From Candidatus Villigracilaceae bacterium (GTDB lineage: Bacteria; Chloroflexota; Anaerolineae; Anaerolineales; Villigracilaceae), in assembly GCA_026645935.1 (NCBI GenBank), contig JAPKMP010000012.1, forward strand, positions 1-64,000: a stretch of DNA of 64,000 bases, read 5' to 3'. A program made the translations under genes and the position numbers. The notes beneath the pieces were generated by a model. The model saw only the letters and a program-made list of their open reading frames with translations. It made no database searches and was not told where the DNA came from. Below, in pieces: positions 17,668 to 24,473 of the stretch. Position 1 is the stretch's first letter, and every line of letters starts with the position of its first letter.

Positions 17668-17708
17668 TGCTTCGGGCAAATAACAAGAACACCCTCGCAA
17701 TGACATGA
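17668..17708. repeat. REP-like fragment (GATTGCTTCG...CCTCGCAATGACA)
   Basis: This 126-bp gap between PIG-L and the M20 gene holds GGATTGCTTCGGGC and, 14 bp on, CCCTCGCAATGACATGAGA. These are the two halves of a repeat that is very widespread in environmental bacterial genomes (a GTCATTGCGAGG...CGAAGCAATC palindrome). This copy is degenerate. Confidence 0.5.
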
Positions 17709-17726
17709 GATTCAAAGGAGCCTTCC

Positions 17727-18920
17727 ATGAATCCCTTCCTCAAACAAGCTCAAGACCTTTTCCCCTACACCCAAGCCATGCGGCGCGACTTTCACAAACA
17801 CCCTGAACTCGGATTCAATGAAATCCGCACAGGCGGCATCGTGGCAAAGGAACTCGAAGCTCTCGGCCTCGAAGTGACCAAGGGTGTCGGCAAGACAGGC
17901 GTGGTCGGCTTTCTCGAAGGTTCGAAACCGGGTCCCACCATCCTGCTCCGCTTCGATATGGATGCGTTACCTATTAATGAAGACACCGGCGCGGAATATT
18001 CTTCTGAAAATCCCGGCGTGATGCATGCCTGCGGGCATGACGGTCACACCGCCATCGGCCTGACCGTGGCAAAAATTCTCAACGAACGCAAAAACGAGCT
18101 GGCGGGCAATATCAAATTCTGCTTCCAACCTTCTGAAGAAGGAACGAATGGCGAAGAGATCGGCGGCGCATTGATGATGATGCGCGACGGCGTTCTCGAA
18201 GGACCCAAGGTGGAAAAGACCCTTTCGCTTCATCTTTGGAACGACAAACCTGTCGGCTGGCTGCATGTTGCCGAAGGACCGGTGATGGCGGGAGCAGATC
18301 TGTTCAACATCAAACTTACCGGAAAAGGCGGTCACGGCGCGCAGCCCGAGGTGACGATCGACCCCATCGTTTGCGCATCGCAAATCGTCACCGCATTGCA
18401 AAGCATCGTTGCGCGTAACATCGAGCCGCTAAAGCCGGCGGTTATCAGTGTTACAACCCTTCACTCCGGCACGGCGTTCAACGTGATCCCCCAAACCGCG
18501 GAACTCGGCGGGACCATCCGCACTTTTGAGCCGGAGATTCGTAAGAAAGTCCACCGCCGATTCGAAGAGATCGTACGGGGCACGGCTCAAGCCATGAATT
18601 GTGAAGTGGAGATCCTTATCAAACAGGTCACAGCGCCGGTCATCAATAACGACAACGTTGCGGCAAGCGTCATGAATTCCGCCCAAACCCTTTTCCCGCA
18701 GAACGAGATTGCCAGCAATGCCTATCTCACCATGGGGGCGGAGGACATGGGATACATGCAGGAAAAAGCCGATGGCTGTTATTTCTTCATCGGTTCTGCG
18801 AACGCCGAAAAGAACCTCAACTTCAACCACCATCATCCCAAATTCGATTTCGACGAACGCGCACTCGTCAACGGCGCGGCATTGATGGCATCCGCTGCCG
18901 CAGACTTACTAAAAGGCTGA
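17727..18920 (+). CDS. M20 family amidohydrolase (peptidase M20D)
   Basis: The 397-residue protein has the M20D pattern: RRDFHKHPELGFNEIRT near residue 12, metal ligands in MHACGHDGHTA (Cys and His), the Glu pair in FQPSEEG, and a C-terminal NFNHHHPKFDFDE. Family members remove acyl groups from amino acids or indole-acetyl conjugates (hippurate hydrolase, IAA-amino acid hydrolase, N-acyl-L-amino acid amidohydrolase). The dimerisation domain (about 185-300) is intact. AAAGGAG lies 7 nt before the ATG. Substrate is not readable. Confidence 0.93.
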   Translation: MNPFLKQAQDLFPYTQAMRRDFHKHPELGFNEIRTGGIVAKELEALGLEVTKGVGKTGVVGFLEGSKPGPTILLRFDMDALPINEDTGAEYSSENPGVMHACGHDGHTAIGLTVAKILNERKNELAGNIKFCFQPSEEGTNGEEIGGALMMMRDGVLEGPKVEKTLSLHLWNDKPVGWLHVAEGPVMAGADLFNIKLTGKGGHGAQPEVTIDPIVCASQIVTALQSIVARNIEPLKPAVISVTTLHSGTAFNVIPQTAELGGTIRTFEPEIRKKVHRRFEEIVRGTAQAMNCEVEILIKQVTAPVINNDNVAASVMNSAQTLFPQNEIASNAYLTMGAEDMGYMQEKADGCYFFIGSANAEKNLNFNHHHPKFDFDERALVNGAALMASAAADLLKG

Positions 18921-18958
18921 TCGTTTGGATCGGTGCATGATGAGTATTGAGGAAACCC

Positions 18959-19537
18959 ATGAAACGCGCGAGTAAATGGGCTGTCGGCGCAGTATTAACT
19001 GCCGCAGCGGCTTTTGCCGCATATCGATCCGTTTCCGCTCCGCCGCCCGAGCCTGTAACTCAAACACCAGTAATCGTCCCAACAGCTGTGGAAACGGAAT
19101 CCCTTGTTCCGAATCAACACTGCGCCTTTCAATGGGCTTACCTGGATCTACCTGAGTTAACGTCGGAGTTCGACAGCGCATTAAAAGCCATGAATCCACA
19201 AGCTGCGGGCCGGGCACAGGCGTTCGGCGAGAATTGCATCCAAACAGACGGCTCTGCTGTCTTCGGCGCCATGGAAACGGATTTCTACGTGCATTTGCAA
19301 GTGGACGCTCTGGACAGGGAAGAGGATTTTGGAAATTGGATCGCCCAAGTCCTCGAGACTGTGATACAAATTCCGCGAGAAAACCTTGAAGGACCAAATT
19401 ACGGATTCGTCGAATTCACCTTCGAAAAAAGCGAAGCCGAACGGATCATTTTTCGGGTGCCCATCCAGCAATATATCGACGAGGCGATGGGAAAATCGGG
19501 CGCGGAATTGTTCCAAATGTTTTCCCCAAAACCATAG
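18959..19537 (+). CDS. Exported hypothetical protein
   Basis: The 192-residue product starts with a basic signal sequence (MKRASKWAVGAVLTAAAAFAAYRSVSA) of which residues 8-24 are hydrophobic, followed by a Pro/Thr-rich linker and a folded domain with two Cys. It lacks a lipobox, so it is either secreted or held by an uncleaved signal anchor. The ATG at 18959 is used because GAGGAAACCC precedes it. I recognise no family. It follows the M20 gene by 38 nt and is closed by a hairpin terminator, so it may belong to the same transcript. Confidence 0.72.
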   Translation: MKRASKWAVGAVLTAAAAFAAYRSVSAPPPEPVTQTPVIVPTAVETESLVPNQHCAFQWAYLDLPELTSEFDSALKAMNPQAAGRAQAFGENCIQTDGSAVFGAMETDFYVHLQVDALDREEDFGNWIAQVLETVIQIPRENLEGPNYGFVEFTFEKSEAERIIFRVPIQQYIDEAMGKSGAELFQMFSPKP

Positions 19538-19559
19538 ACGACCGCAAACCTGCCATGAG

Positions 19560-19581
19560 CCGCCTGAAAAGGCGGTTTTTT
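19560..19581 (+). terminator. Intrinsic terminator after the exported protein
   Basis: A 6-bp GC stem (CCGCCT/AGGCGG) with a GAAA tetraloop is followed by six T. Confidence 0.85.
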
Positions 19582-19586
19582 CGTCC

Positions 19587-19615
19587 TTGACAGCCGATGG
19601 GTTTCGACATATACT
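19587..19615 (+). promoter_or_regulatory. Sigma-70 promoter of the GbsR/MarR operon
   Basis: A perfect -35 TTGACA (19587-19592), a 17-bp spacer and -10 TATACT (19610-19615) form the best consensus promoter in the window. The predicted start of transcription falls inside the adjacent palindrome. Confidence 0.88.
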
Positions 19616-19637
19616 ACGTTTAGTAGTTACTAAACGT
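19616..19637. promoter_or_regulatory. 22-bp palindromic operator, probable autoregulation site
   Basis: ACGTTTAGTA, a 2-bp centre GT, and TACTAAACGT form a perfect inverted repeat directly after the -10 box, covering the transcription start. MarR/GbsR-type dimers bind sites of this size. The first gene of the transcript encodes such a regulator, so autorepression by steric block is the simple reading (inference). Confidence 0.8.
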
Positions 19638-19658
19638 TTTAAATCAAAGGCAGGCAGG

Positions 19659-20186
19659 ATGACCAAACTCCCTCAACTCAAGAAGGATTTCATAGAGAAC
19701 CTCAGCCAGATGAGCCGGTTTTGGGGCTTCCCGAAAGGGATGGGCGCGATCTTTGCGGTCGTTTATCTATCCCCCGCCCCGCTGGCATTGGATGAGATCG
19801 TGGAACAGACAGGAATGACGAAGGGCGCGGTCAGCACCGAGGTGCGGACACTGGCGCGCATGGGACTCGTGCATCGCTCGTCCAAACTGGGAGACCGCAA
19901 AGATTACTACGAAGCGGAAACGGATTTCTACACATCCATCCGCTCGCTTTTGAAGGAGCGCCAGCACAGCGAATTCGACCGGGCTTTGCGCGGGGTGAGG
20001 GAAACGCTCGAGAAATTGGAATCGGGCTCAGTCTCGGGCAATGAGGCGGAGATCGCGTTCATGTACGAACGGGTCAAAGCCCTCCAGGATTTTTTCAACG
20101 CCATCGACAGTCTGACGAACGCCGTCATCAAATTGGAGAGTCTCGGGCTTTCGAATGTCACCAAGATCCTAAATATTTTAAAATAA
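19659..20186 (+). CDS. GbsR/MarR-type winged-helix transcriptional regulator
   Basis: The 175-residue protein has an N-terminal winged helix (about 10-85): LALDEIVEQTGMTKGAVSTEVRTLARMGLVHR is the helix-turn-helix followed by a wing containing GDRKDYYE. The C-terminal half is a long dimerisation helix. Size and layout fit the GbsR branch of MarR, which in Bacillus senses choline and controls glycine betaine genes; the ligand here is unknown. The ATG at 19659 follows AAAGGCAGG; the longer frame from 19386 runs through the promoter and is rejected. It starts a three-gene operon. Confidence 0.9.
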   Translation: MTKLPQLKKDFIENLSQMSRFWGFPKGMGAIFAVVYLSPAPLALDEIVEQTGMTKGAVSTEVRTLARMGLVHRSSKLGDRKDYYEAETDFYTSIRSLLKERQHSEFDRALRGVRETLEKLESGSVSGNEAEIAFMYERVKALQDFFNAIDSLTNAVIKLESLGLSNVTKILNILK

Positions 20187-20199
20187 GGAAAGGAATTCC

Positions 20200-20553
20200 A
20201 TGAATACCATCATCAGTTTTCTTGTACATGTTCTTCTGACCATCGCCGTAACTGCGCTCGTCGTGAACTATATCCGCCCATACCTCCGCAAGGTCCTGGT
20301 TGACCTATGCGGCACGGAAGAACGCGCGCAGTTTTGGACGGTTTTCTCGAACGTCGTGCTGGTCGGTTTACCCGGCATCCTCGCCTTGAATTACAGGCCA
20401 GAGGCCGTCACATTGGAGGAGTTGTTCTTTGAGATTGCCGGAAGGCTCAGCGGCACGCTGGCAGGTTTTCTCTTTGGATTGGTCGGGGTCGGGTTCGTCG
20501 TCTCGATCTTTGCTTTATTTGCCCCGCGCCCCGCGAAAGCTGAGGCGAAATGA
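20200..20553 (+). CDS. Small membrane protein of unknown function
   Basis: The 117-residue protein has three predicted membrane helices (about 5-25, 45-62 and 85-107) and an amphipathic segment between them. No family is recognised. AAGGAAAGG lies 8 nt upstream of the ATG. It sits between the GbsR-type regulator and an NAD(P)-binding oxidoreductase, overlapping the latter by 4 nt (ATGA), so the three are under the same palindromic operator and the protein is probably part of the regulated response. Confidence 0.78.
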   Translation: MNTIISFLVHVLLTIAVTALVVNYIRPYLRKVLVDLCGTEERAQFWTVFSNVVLVGLPGILALNYRPEAVTLEELFFEIAGRLSGTLAGFLFGLVGVGFVVSIFALFAPRPAKAEAK

Positions 20554-21458
20554 AGATCGCAGTCACCGGCGCATTCAGTTACACTGGAAAGTACGTTGCC
20601 AGATTATTGCTTGAAAAGGGTGAGGAAGTCATTACTCTCACCAATCATCCCAATAGACCCGATCCCTTCGATGGAAAGGTCAAGGCGCATCCGCTAAATT
20701 TTGCGAATGAAGCAGAACTGGTTGAAAACCTGCGCGGGGCGGAAGTGCTGGTCAACACTTATTGGGTGCGATTCGATAAGGGAACGAACACGCAGCCCAA
20801 AGCCGTGGAGAACACAAAAGCCCTGGTGAATGCCGCCGTCAGGGCGGGTGTGAAACGGATCGTCCACATCAGCATCGCCAATCCCTCCGCCGATTCCCCC
20901 CTCCCCTATTATTGGGGCAAGGCAGCGAATGAAAAAGCGGTCATCGATTCGGGCATGTCGTATGCAATCCTGCGTCCCACCGTCCTGGTCGGCGGCGGAG
21001 AGGATATTCTCATCAACAACATCGCCTTCCTCCTGCGCCGATTCCCCTTTTTCCTGATCCCCGGAGACGGTTCATACGGCATTCAACCTGTGCATGTAGT
21101 GGACCTTGCGACTCTTGCCGTTGAAGCGGTTTATGCCAAAGATAATTATGTCATCGATACCGTAGGGCCGGACTCGTACACATTCAAGGAACTGGTGAAA
21201 TTGGTCGGAGACACCATCGGCAACAAACGACCATTGGTACCTGTACCGCCCCGGCTGGCACTACTCGCCGCCCAGTTCATAAGCCTCTTCGTCAAAGATG
21301 TCGTCCTCACCCCTGAAGAAGTGGATGGATTGATGGCCAATCTGCTGGTTTCGAGGGAGCCTGCACGCGGCAAGATCCTCTTCAAGGATTGGTTGAAGGA
21401 AAACCGCGGCAACGTCGGGATACGTTATGCATCGGAACTTAAAAGGCATTATCAATGA
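20550..21458 (+). CDS. NAD(P)-binding oxidoreductase (NmrA/complex I NDUFA9-like atypical SDR)
   Basis: The 302-residue protein opens with a Rossmann fold (VTGAFSYTGKYVARLLLEKG, a TGxxGxxG-type cofactor loop) and carries YYWGKAANEKAV, the atypical SDR active-site region, then a C-terminal domain like those of NDUFA9 and NmrA-family proteins. Such proteins bind NAD(P)H and act as epimerases, reductases or redox sensors. Translationally coupled (ATGA) to the upstream membrane protein gene, last in the GbsR operon. Exact reaction unknown. Confidence 0.87.
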   Translation: MKIAVTGAFSYTGKYVARLLLEKGEEVITLTNHPNRPDPFDGKVKAHPLNFANEAELVENLRGAEVLVNTYWVRFDKGTNTQPKAVENTKALVNAAVRAGVKRIVHISIANPSADSPLPYYWGKAANEKAVIDSGMSYAILRPTVLVGGGEDILINNIAFLLRRFPFFLIPGDGSYGIQPVHVVDLATLAVEAVYAKDNYVIDTVGPDSYTFKELVKLVGDTIGNKRPLVPVPPRLALLAAQFISLFVKDVVLTPEEVDGLMANLLVSREPARGKILFKDWLKENRGNVGIRYASELKRHYQ

Positions 21459-21504
21459 AATCCCCAATCCGCGTCAATTCATTGTTCCAGGATTATCCTT
21501 CGAA

Positions 21505-22077
21505 CTAATCGATCGTTACCATTCCGCTGCATTTTGGGTTGTCGATACACCCGTAATATTCCCTCCCCACATCCGGGCCGCGGCGATATTTTCTCAATAC
21601 CATCATCTTGCCGCACACCGGGCAGTTCGGAACAGAATCCATACCCGCCCTGGGTTTCTCATTATTTACCAGCGCAAGCTTGAAAAGCGCGATCAGATCG
21701 GAGGGAACATATCTCTCGTTCGATGGAACATGGACAAGCGGAATACCCGCATCGCTGAACGCATCAGCGATGAATTTATCGGCTTCACGCATGCCCGCCT
21801 TTGCGATGGGCTTAACGATCTCCACACCGAAGGACGGAGCAAAGGTTTTTCGGTCGCACAACAAGAAATCCACATGTTTGCGGAATATCTTGTTGAAGTA
21901 ATGCACATTTTCGTTCGGGCGGACGATCGTGAAGAGGTCGGTCAGGGCTACTTTGGGACAGACGAGGTAGCGGTCTCCCATCAGGTCCGTCAGGGAACGA
22001 AAAAGAGCCGCTTCCGTCTTACTCAGGAAGGGCTCTCGCAGGCGATAGGGAAGGCGGATTTGTTTTTCCTCGATCAT
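21505..22077 (-). CDS. DUF2726 protein with C-terminal zinc ribbon
   Basis: The 190-residue protein has a DUF2726 domain (about 10-130: PFLSKTEAALFRSL, VDFLLCDRKT, EIVKPIAKAG), a nuclease-like fold related to very short patch or restriction endonucleases, followed by a topoisomerase I-type zinc ribbon CPVCGK...CIDNPKCSG (about 150-185). That pairing suggests a nucleic-acid-binding or DNA-processing role (inference). The ATG at 22077 sits 6 nt after a perfect TATAAT, a leaderless arrangement; the frame upstream to 22155 overlaps cca and is rejected. Confidence 0.87.
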   Translation of the reverse strand: MIEEKQIRLPYRLREPFLSKTEAALFRSLTDLMGDRYLVCPKVALTDLFTIVRPNENVHYFNKIFRKHVDFLLCDRKTFAPSFGVEIVKPIAKAGMREADKFIADAFSDAGIPLVHVPSNERYVPSDLIALFKLALVNNEKPRAGMDSVPNCPVCGKMMVLRKYRRGPDVGREYYGCIDNPKCSGMVTID

Positions 22078-22083
22078 ACTCTC

Positions 22084-22089
22084 ATTATA
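22084..22089 (-). promoter_or_regulatory. Leaderless -10 box of the DUF2726 gene
   Basis: A perfect TATAAT on the minus strand ends exactly 6 nt before the ATG, the spacing expected when transcription begins at the start codon. No Shine-Dalgarno is present. Confidence 0.65.
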
Positions 22090-22151
22090 CATAAGGAATC
22101 GTTTCCCGCACAGAATTTTCGGGAACCTTCCCCACCAACACGAAACGCTTC

Positions 22152-23393
22152 TCATACAAGTTTTGCGAGCAAGTCCCTCTCCTCGAATTCAGTGGTGACC
22201 TCGCCGTCCAACCAGGCGGCACGGAGGCGGTTCAACACCTCGCCTAACCGCGGACCGGGCGCCAGCCCAAGTTTCTTCAAGTCTTCGCCCGTTGTCCGCG
22301 CTCTGACGTGCCGCCAGATGGAAATATAACTCAATAACGCATTTTCACGCGTAACCAGGTAAACGGCGTAGATGGAAAGCAGGGGCAGTTTTTCAAGGGC
22401 ATACGCCCACTCGCTAGGCTTTGCCCCGGTCAGGTGCGGCAGGCTCCGCTTCAATTGCGCGCCCGCCCAAACCGCCAGAGACAACTCGTTTGAAAAATCC
22501 AACCGGTTGACCAGCAGGAAGATCTCCTCCTCCGAAAGGTCGATGAACCACAGAATAAACCCCATCACCCGCCGGTCGGCAGCGACATCGAGGTGAGCAT
22601 CCATTTCAAGGTAATCGGCATAATCCTGGGTGAATTCGGGCATCTTTGGATGTATCGACTCCAAAATCCCCAATCCTGCCAAGCGCATCAACATTTTCGC
22701 CGACTCATTTTCATCGAGAATCAAATCCAATTCGTTCCGCAGACGCTCGCCGCTCAATGACTCGAGCACCTTTAGCGCTTCACGGTTCATCGAATTTAGC
22801 GTTTCAGGTTCGATATCAAACCCATACCGCACTTCATAGCGGATGGCGCGAAAGATACGGGTTGGATCGTCGATAAAAGAATTGGGATGAAGGATGCGGA
22901 TCACTCCCCGCTCGAGGTCTGCTCGGCCTCCCAACGGGTCGAGGATTTCGCCCAAGCCCTTTCCATCCACGCGCAACGCGATTGCGTTTACCGTGAAGTC
23001 ACGCCGCCGCAGGTCATCTTCAATCGTGGAAGGTTTTACTGTGGGGAGCGCGCCCGGCTTTTCGTAGGTTTCGCTGCGGGCAGTGATGATGTCAACCACA
23101 TGATCTGAATCAGGCACATGCCAAAAGGCGGTGCGGAATTTGAAGTGTGAAGTCTGCCTGCCGCCATATACTTCGACGAGTCGCGCAGCAAATGCTACGG
23201 CGTCGCCTTCGACGATGACATCCAGGTCTTTGATCGGTCTGCCGAGCAAAAGGTCTCGCACGCAGCCGCCGACGAGATAGCAAGGCATGCGCAGGGATTC
23301 CGCCTCGGCGGCGATGTCCGAGAGTAGAGTCTGTTTTTCGGACGGAATCAAGTAAGGGTCACGAAGGAGGCGCAGCATGTCATCCTTTTGCAT
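22152..23393 (-). CDS. cca: CCA tRNA nucleotidyltransferase/poly(A) polymerase family
   Basis: The 413-residue class II nucleotidyltransferase has the VGGCVRDLLLGRPIKDLDVIV catalytic motif (two Asp), the RRRDFTVNAIAL motif, DDPTRIFRAIRYEVRYGF and the SGERLRNELDLIL neck motif. It builds or repairs the 3' CCA of tRNAs; a poly(A) polymerase or A-adding split role cannot be excluded by eye. The gene starts 7 nt after a TAAAAT box with no Shine-Dalgarno. It is divergent from the candidate small RNA, and the two -10 boxes lie within 16 bp of each other. Confidence 0.93.
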   Translation of the reverse strand: MQKDDMLRLLRDPYLIPSEKQTLLSDIAAEAESLRMPCYLVGGCVRDLLLGRPIKDLDVIVEGDAVAFAARLVEVYGGRQTSHFKFRTAFWHVPDSDHVVDIITARSETYEKPGALPTVKPSTIEDDLRRRDFTVNAIALRVDGKGLGEILDPLGGRADLERGVIRILHPNSFIDDPTRIFRAIRYEVRYGFDIEPETLNSMNREALKVLESLSGERLRNELDLILDENESAKMLMRLAGLGILESIHPKMPEFTQDYADYLEMDAHLDVAADRRVMGFILWFIDLSEEEIFLLVNRLDFSNELSLAVWAGAQLKRSLPHLTGAKPSEWAYALEKLPLLSIYAVYLVTRENALLSYISIWRHVRARTTGEDLKKLGLAPGPRLGEVLNRLRAAWLDGEVTTEFEERDLLAKLV

Positions 23394-23416
23394 AAAATCA
23401 ATTTTACCCTTATAAT
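23388..23416 (+). promoter_or_regulatory. Promoter of candidate small RNA / mazG leader
   Basis: TTGCAT (23388-23393), a 17-bp spacer and a perfect TATAAT (23411-23416) predict a start near 23423. Confidence 0.6.
23401..23406 (-). promoter_or_regulatory. Leaderless -10 box of cca
   Basis: TAAAAT on the minus strand ends 7 nt before the cca ATG. It nearly abuts the plus-strand TATAAT at 23411, so the two divergent promoters would compete for polymerase. Confidence 0.45.
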
Positions 23417-23422
23417 CTGGCG

Positions 23423-23536
23423 CATGTTGACCGCGAAACGCCCGAACCCGTCCCCTAGAATGTGTAACTCCTCCAGGTCTGGCTAGGTTCGCTTAATCGC
23501 GCCCAAACGGCTCCCAGACTTGGCGAGCCGTTTTTT
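23423..23536 (+). ncRNA. Candidate structured small RNA, about 114 nt
   Basis: A promoter with a perfect TATAAT precedes a 114-nt stretch with no convincing ORF, ending in a textbook terminator (stem 23505-23513 with 23525-23533, then T run). Inner pairing is possible: CGCGA (23432-23436) with TCGCG (23497-23501), and CGAACC (23443-23448) with GGTTCG (23486-23491). The exposed loop carries ACTCCTCCAGG, which contains the anti-Shine-Dalgarno core CCTCC. It lacks the GGAAGCAGC loop of SRP RNA and any tRNA, tmRNA or RNase P feature. It could be an independent sRNA or an attenuator leader for the downstream MazG-like gene. Confidence 0.45.
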
Positions 23537-23537
23537 G
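23505..23537 (+). terminator. Terminator of the candidate small RNA
   Basis: A 9-bp stem AAACGGCTC/GAGCCGTTT with an 11-nt loop runs into TTTTTT only 14 nt before the MazG-like start codon. Confidence 0.85.
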
Positions 23538-23550
23538 TTGGATGGTGAAA

Positions 23551-23868
23551 ATGAAAGATTTGACGATCAAAGAATTGACGGAACAAATGCATGCGCTGGT
23601 GAAGTCGAAGGGATGGTACGAGGCGGACAGCAAACGCCCGCAGACACCGCGCAATCTGGCGGTCTCGCTATCGATCGAAGCCGCTGAGATCTTGGAACAT
23701 TTTCAATTTACAGACGAGATTCAAGACCGCGACGAACTGGGAAGTGAATTGGCAGACGTATTGCTGTATCTAATGCAGCTGGCTTCGATCTCAGGCATCG
23801 ACCTGGAAGAGGCGGTTCTGAAAAAGATCGAGAAGAATAAAACCCGGCAGTGGGATGTTGAAAAATGA
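23551..23868 (+). CDS. MazG-like nucleotide pyrophosphohydrolase
   Basis: The 105-residue all-helical protein carries the MazG/RS21-C6 metal motif: SIEAAEILEHF (the EExxE-type helix) followed by ELADVLLYLMQLA, giving the E-x-x-E and E-x-x-D ligands. This class cleaves non-canonical or dCTP-type nucleotides to the monophosphate and PPi, cleaning the nucleotide pool. The ATG at 23551 is chosen because GGTG precedes it; an ATG at 23542 lies almost on the terminator. A terminator just upstream suggests attenuated or separate transcription. The stop overlaps the next gene by 4 nt. Confidence 0.88.
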   Translation: MKDLTIKELTEQMHALVKSKGWYEADSKRPQTPRNLAVSLSIEAAEILEHFQFTDEIQDRDELGSELADVLLYLMQLASISGIDLEEAVLKKIEKNKTRQWDVEK

Positions 23869-24401
23869 ATGTGACTGTATTTGGCGGCGCACAGCCGAAA
23901 GAAAGAACACCCGCATACGAAGAAGCGCGCCAATTAGGCGCACTCCTCGCCCAGCGCGGACACGTTGTATTGAGCGGCGGTTACATGGGCACGATGGAAG
24001 CCGTCTCGCGCGGCGCGTACGAAGCGGGCGGGCACGTCATCGGCGTGACCTGCGAAGACATCGAAGCCTGGAGACCGACAAAAGCCAACGGCTGGGTGAA
24101 AGAGGAAAGAAGGAAGAAAACCCTTCATGAAAGAATCCTGGCGTTGATCGAAGGCTGTGATGCGGCAATGGCGCTCCCCGGCGGCGCAGGCACGTTGACC
24201 GAAATCATGATGATGTGGAATCTGATGATCGTGGAGTCCCTGCCCCGAAGACCGTTGGTACTCATCGGGCGGGGCTGGCAGTCCACGTTCGACCAGTTCT
24301 TCGGCGAATTTGAAAGTTACATGCCTGTCCAACAAAGAGAGTTGTTATACTTTGCGGGCGATGTGAAAGATGCAATAAAGAGATTAGATATTGGAGATTA
24401 G
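23865..24401 (+). CDS. LOG family protein (TIGR00725-like, 'lysine decarboxylase' fold)
   Basis: The 178-residue Rossmann-like protein has the family motif PGGAGTLTE (about residues 105-113) and an N-terminal VFGGAQPKERTPAYEEAR with SGGYMGTMEAVSRGA, the GGGxxGxM-like loop. LOG proteins cleave cytokinin-type or other nucleotide 5'-monophosphates to free base and ribose phosphate; many annotated as lysine decarboxylases are not. It is translationally coupled (ATGA) to the MazG-like gene, so a joint role in nucleotide clean-up is plausible (inference). Confidence 0.88.
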   Translation: MNVTVFGGAQPKERTPAYEEARQLGALLAQRGHVVLSGGYMGTMEAVSRGAYEAGGHVIGVTCEDIEAWRPTKANGWVKEERRKKTLHERILALIEGCDAAMALPGGAGTLTEIMMMWNLMIVESLPRRPLVLIGRGWQSTFDQFFGEFESYMPVQQRELLYFAGDVKDAIKRLDIGD

Positions 24402-24468
24402 TAATTGGCAATTGTTCGAGGCTTTCAAAAAAATTACCAATCTCCAATTACCAATTACCAAAACGAGG
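24383..24468. repeat. Text-like inverted repeat (ATTGGAGATT/AATCTCCAAT type)
   Basis: The gap between the LOG gene and proS contains TTGGAGATTAGTAATTGG facing CCAATCTCC and CCAATTACC words. It is a low-complexity imperfect inverted repeat of the same style as copies at 30823, 41752 and inside fdhA at 42690. Its first bases also form the 3' end of the LOG gene. Confidence 0.6.
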
Positions 24469-24473
24469 ACAAA

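Noticed and set aside
18429-18836. Antisense frames inside the M20 gene and other shadow frames
   Set aside because: They run opposite to well-supported genes, lack ribosome binding sites, and match no family.
23423-23536. SRP (4.5S) RNA, tRNA, tmRNA or RNase P RNA
   Set aside because: The GGAAGCAGC loop, cloverleaf and other diagnostic motifs are absent; only a general candidate ncRNA can be claimed.
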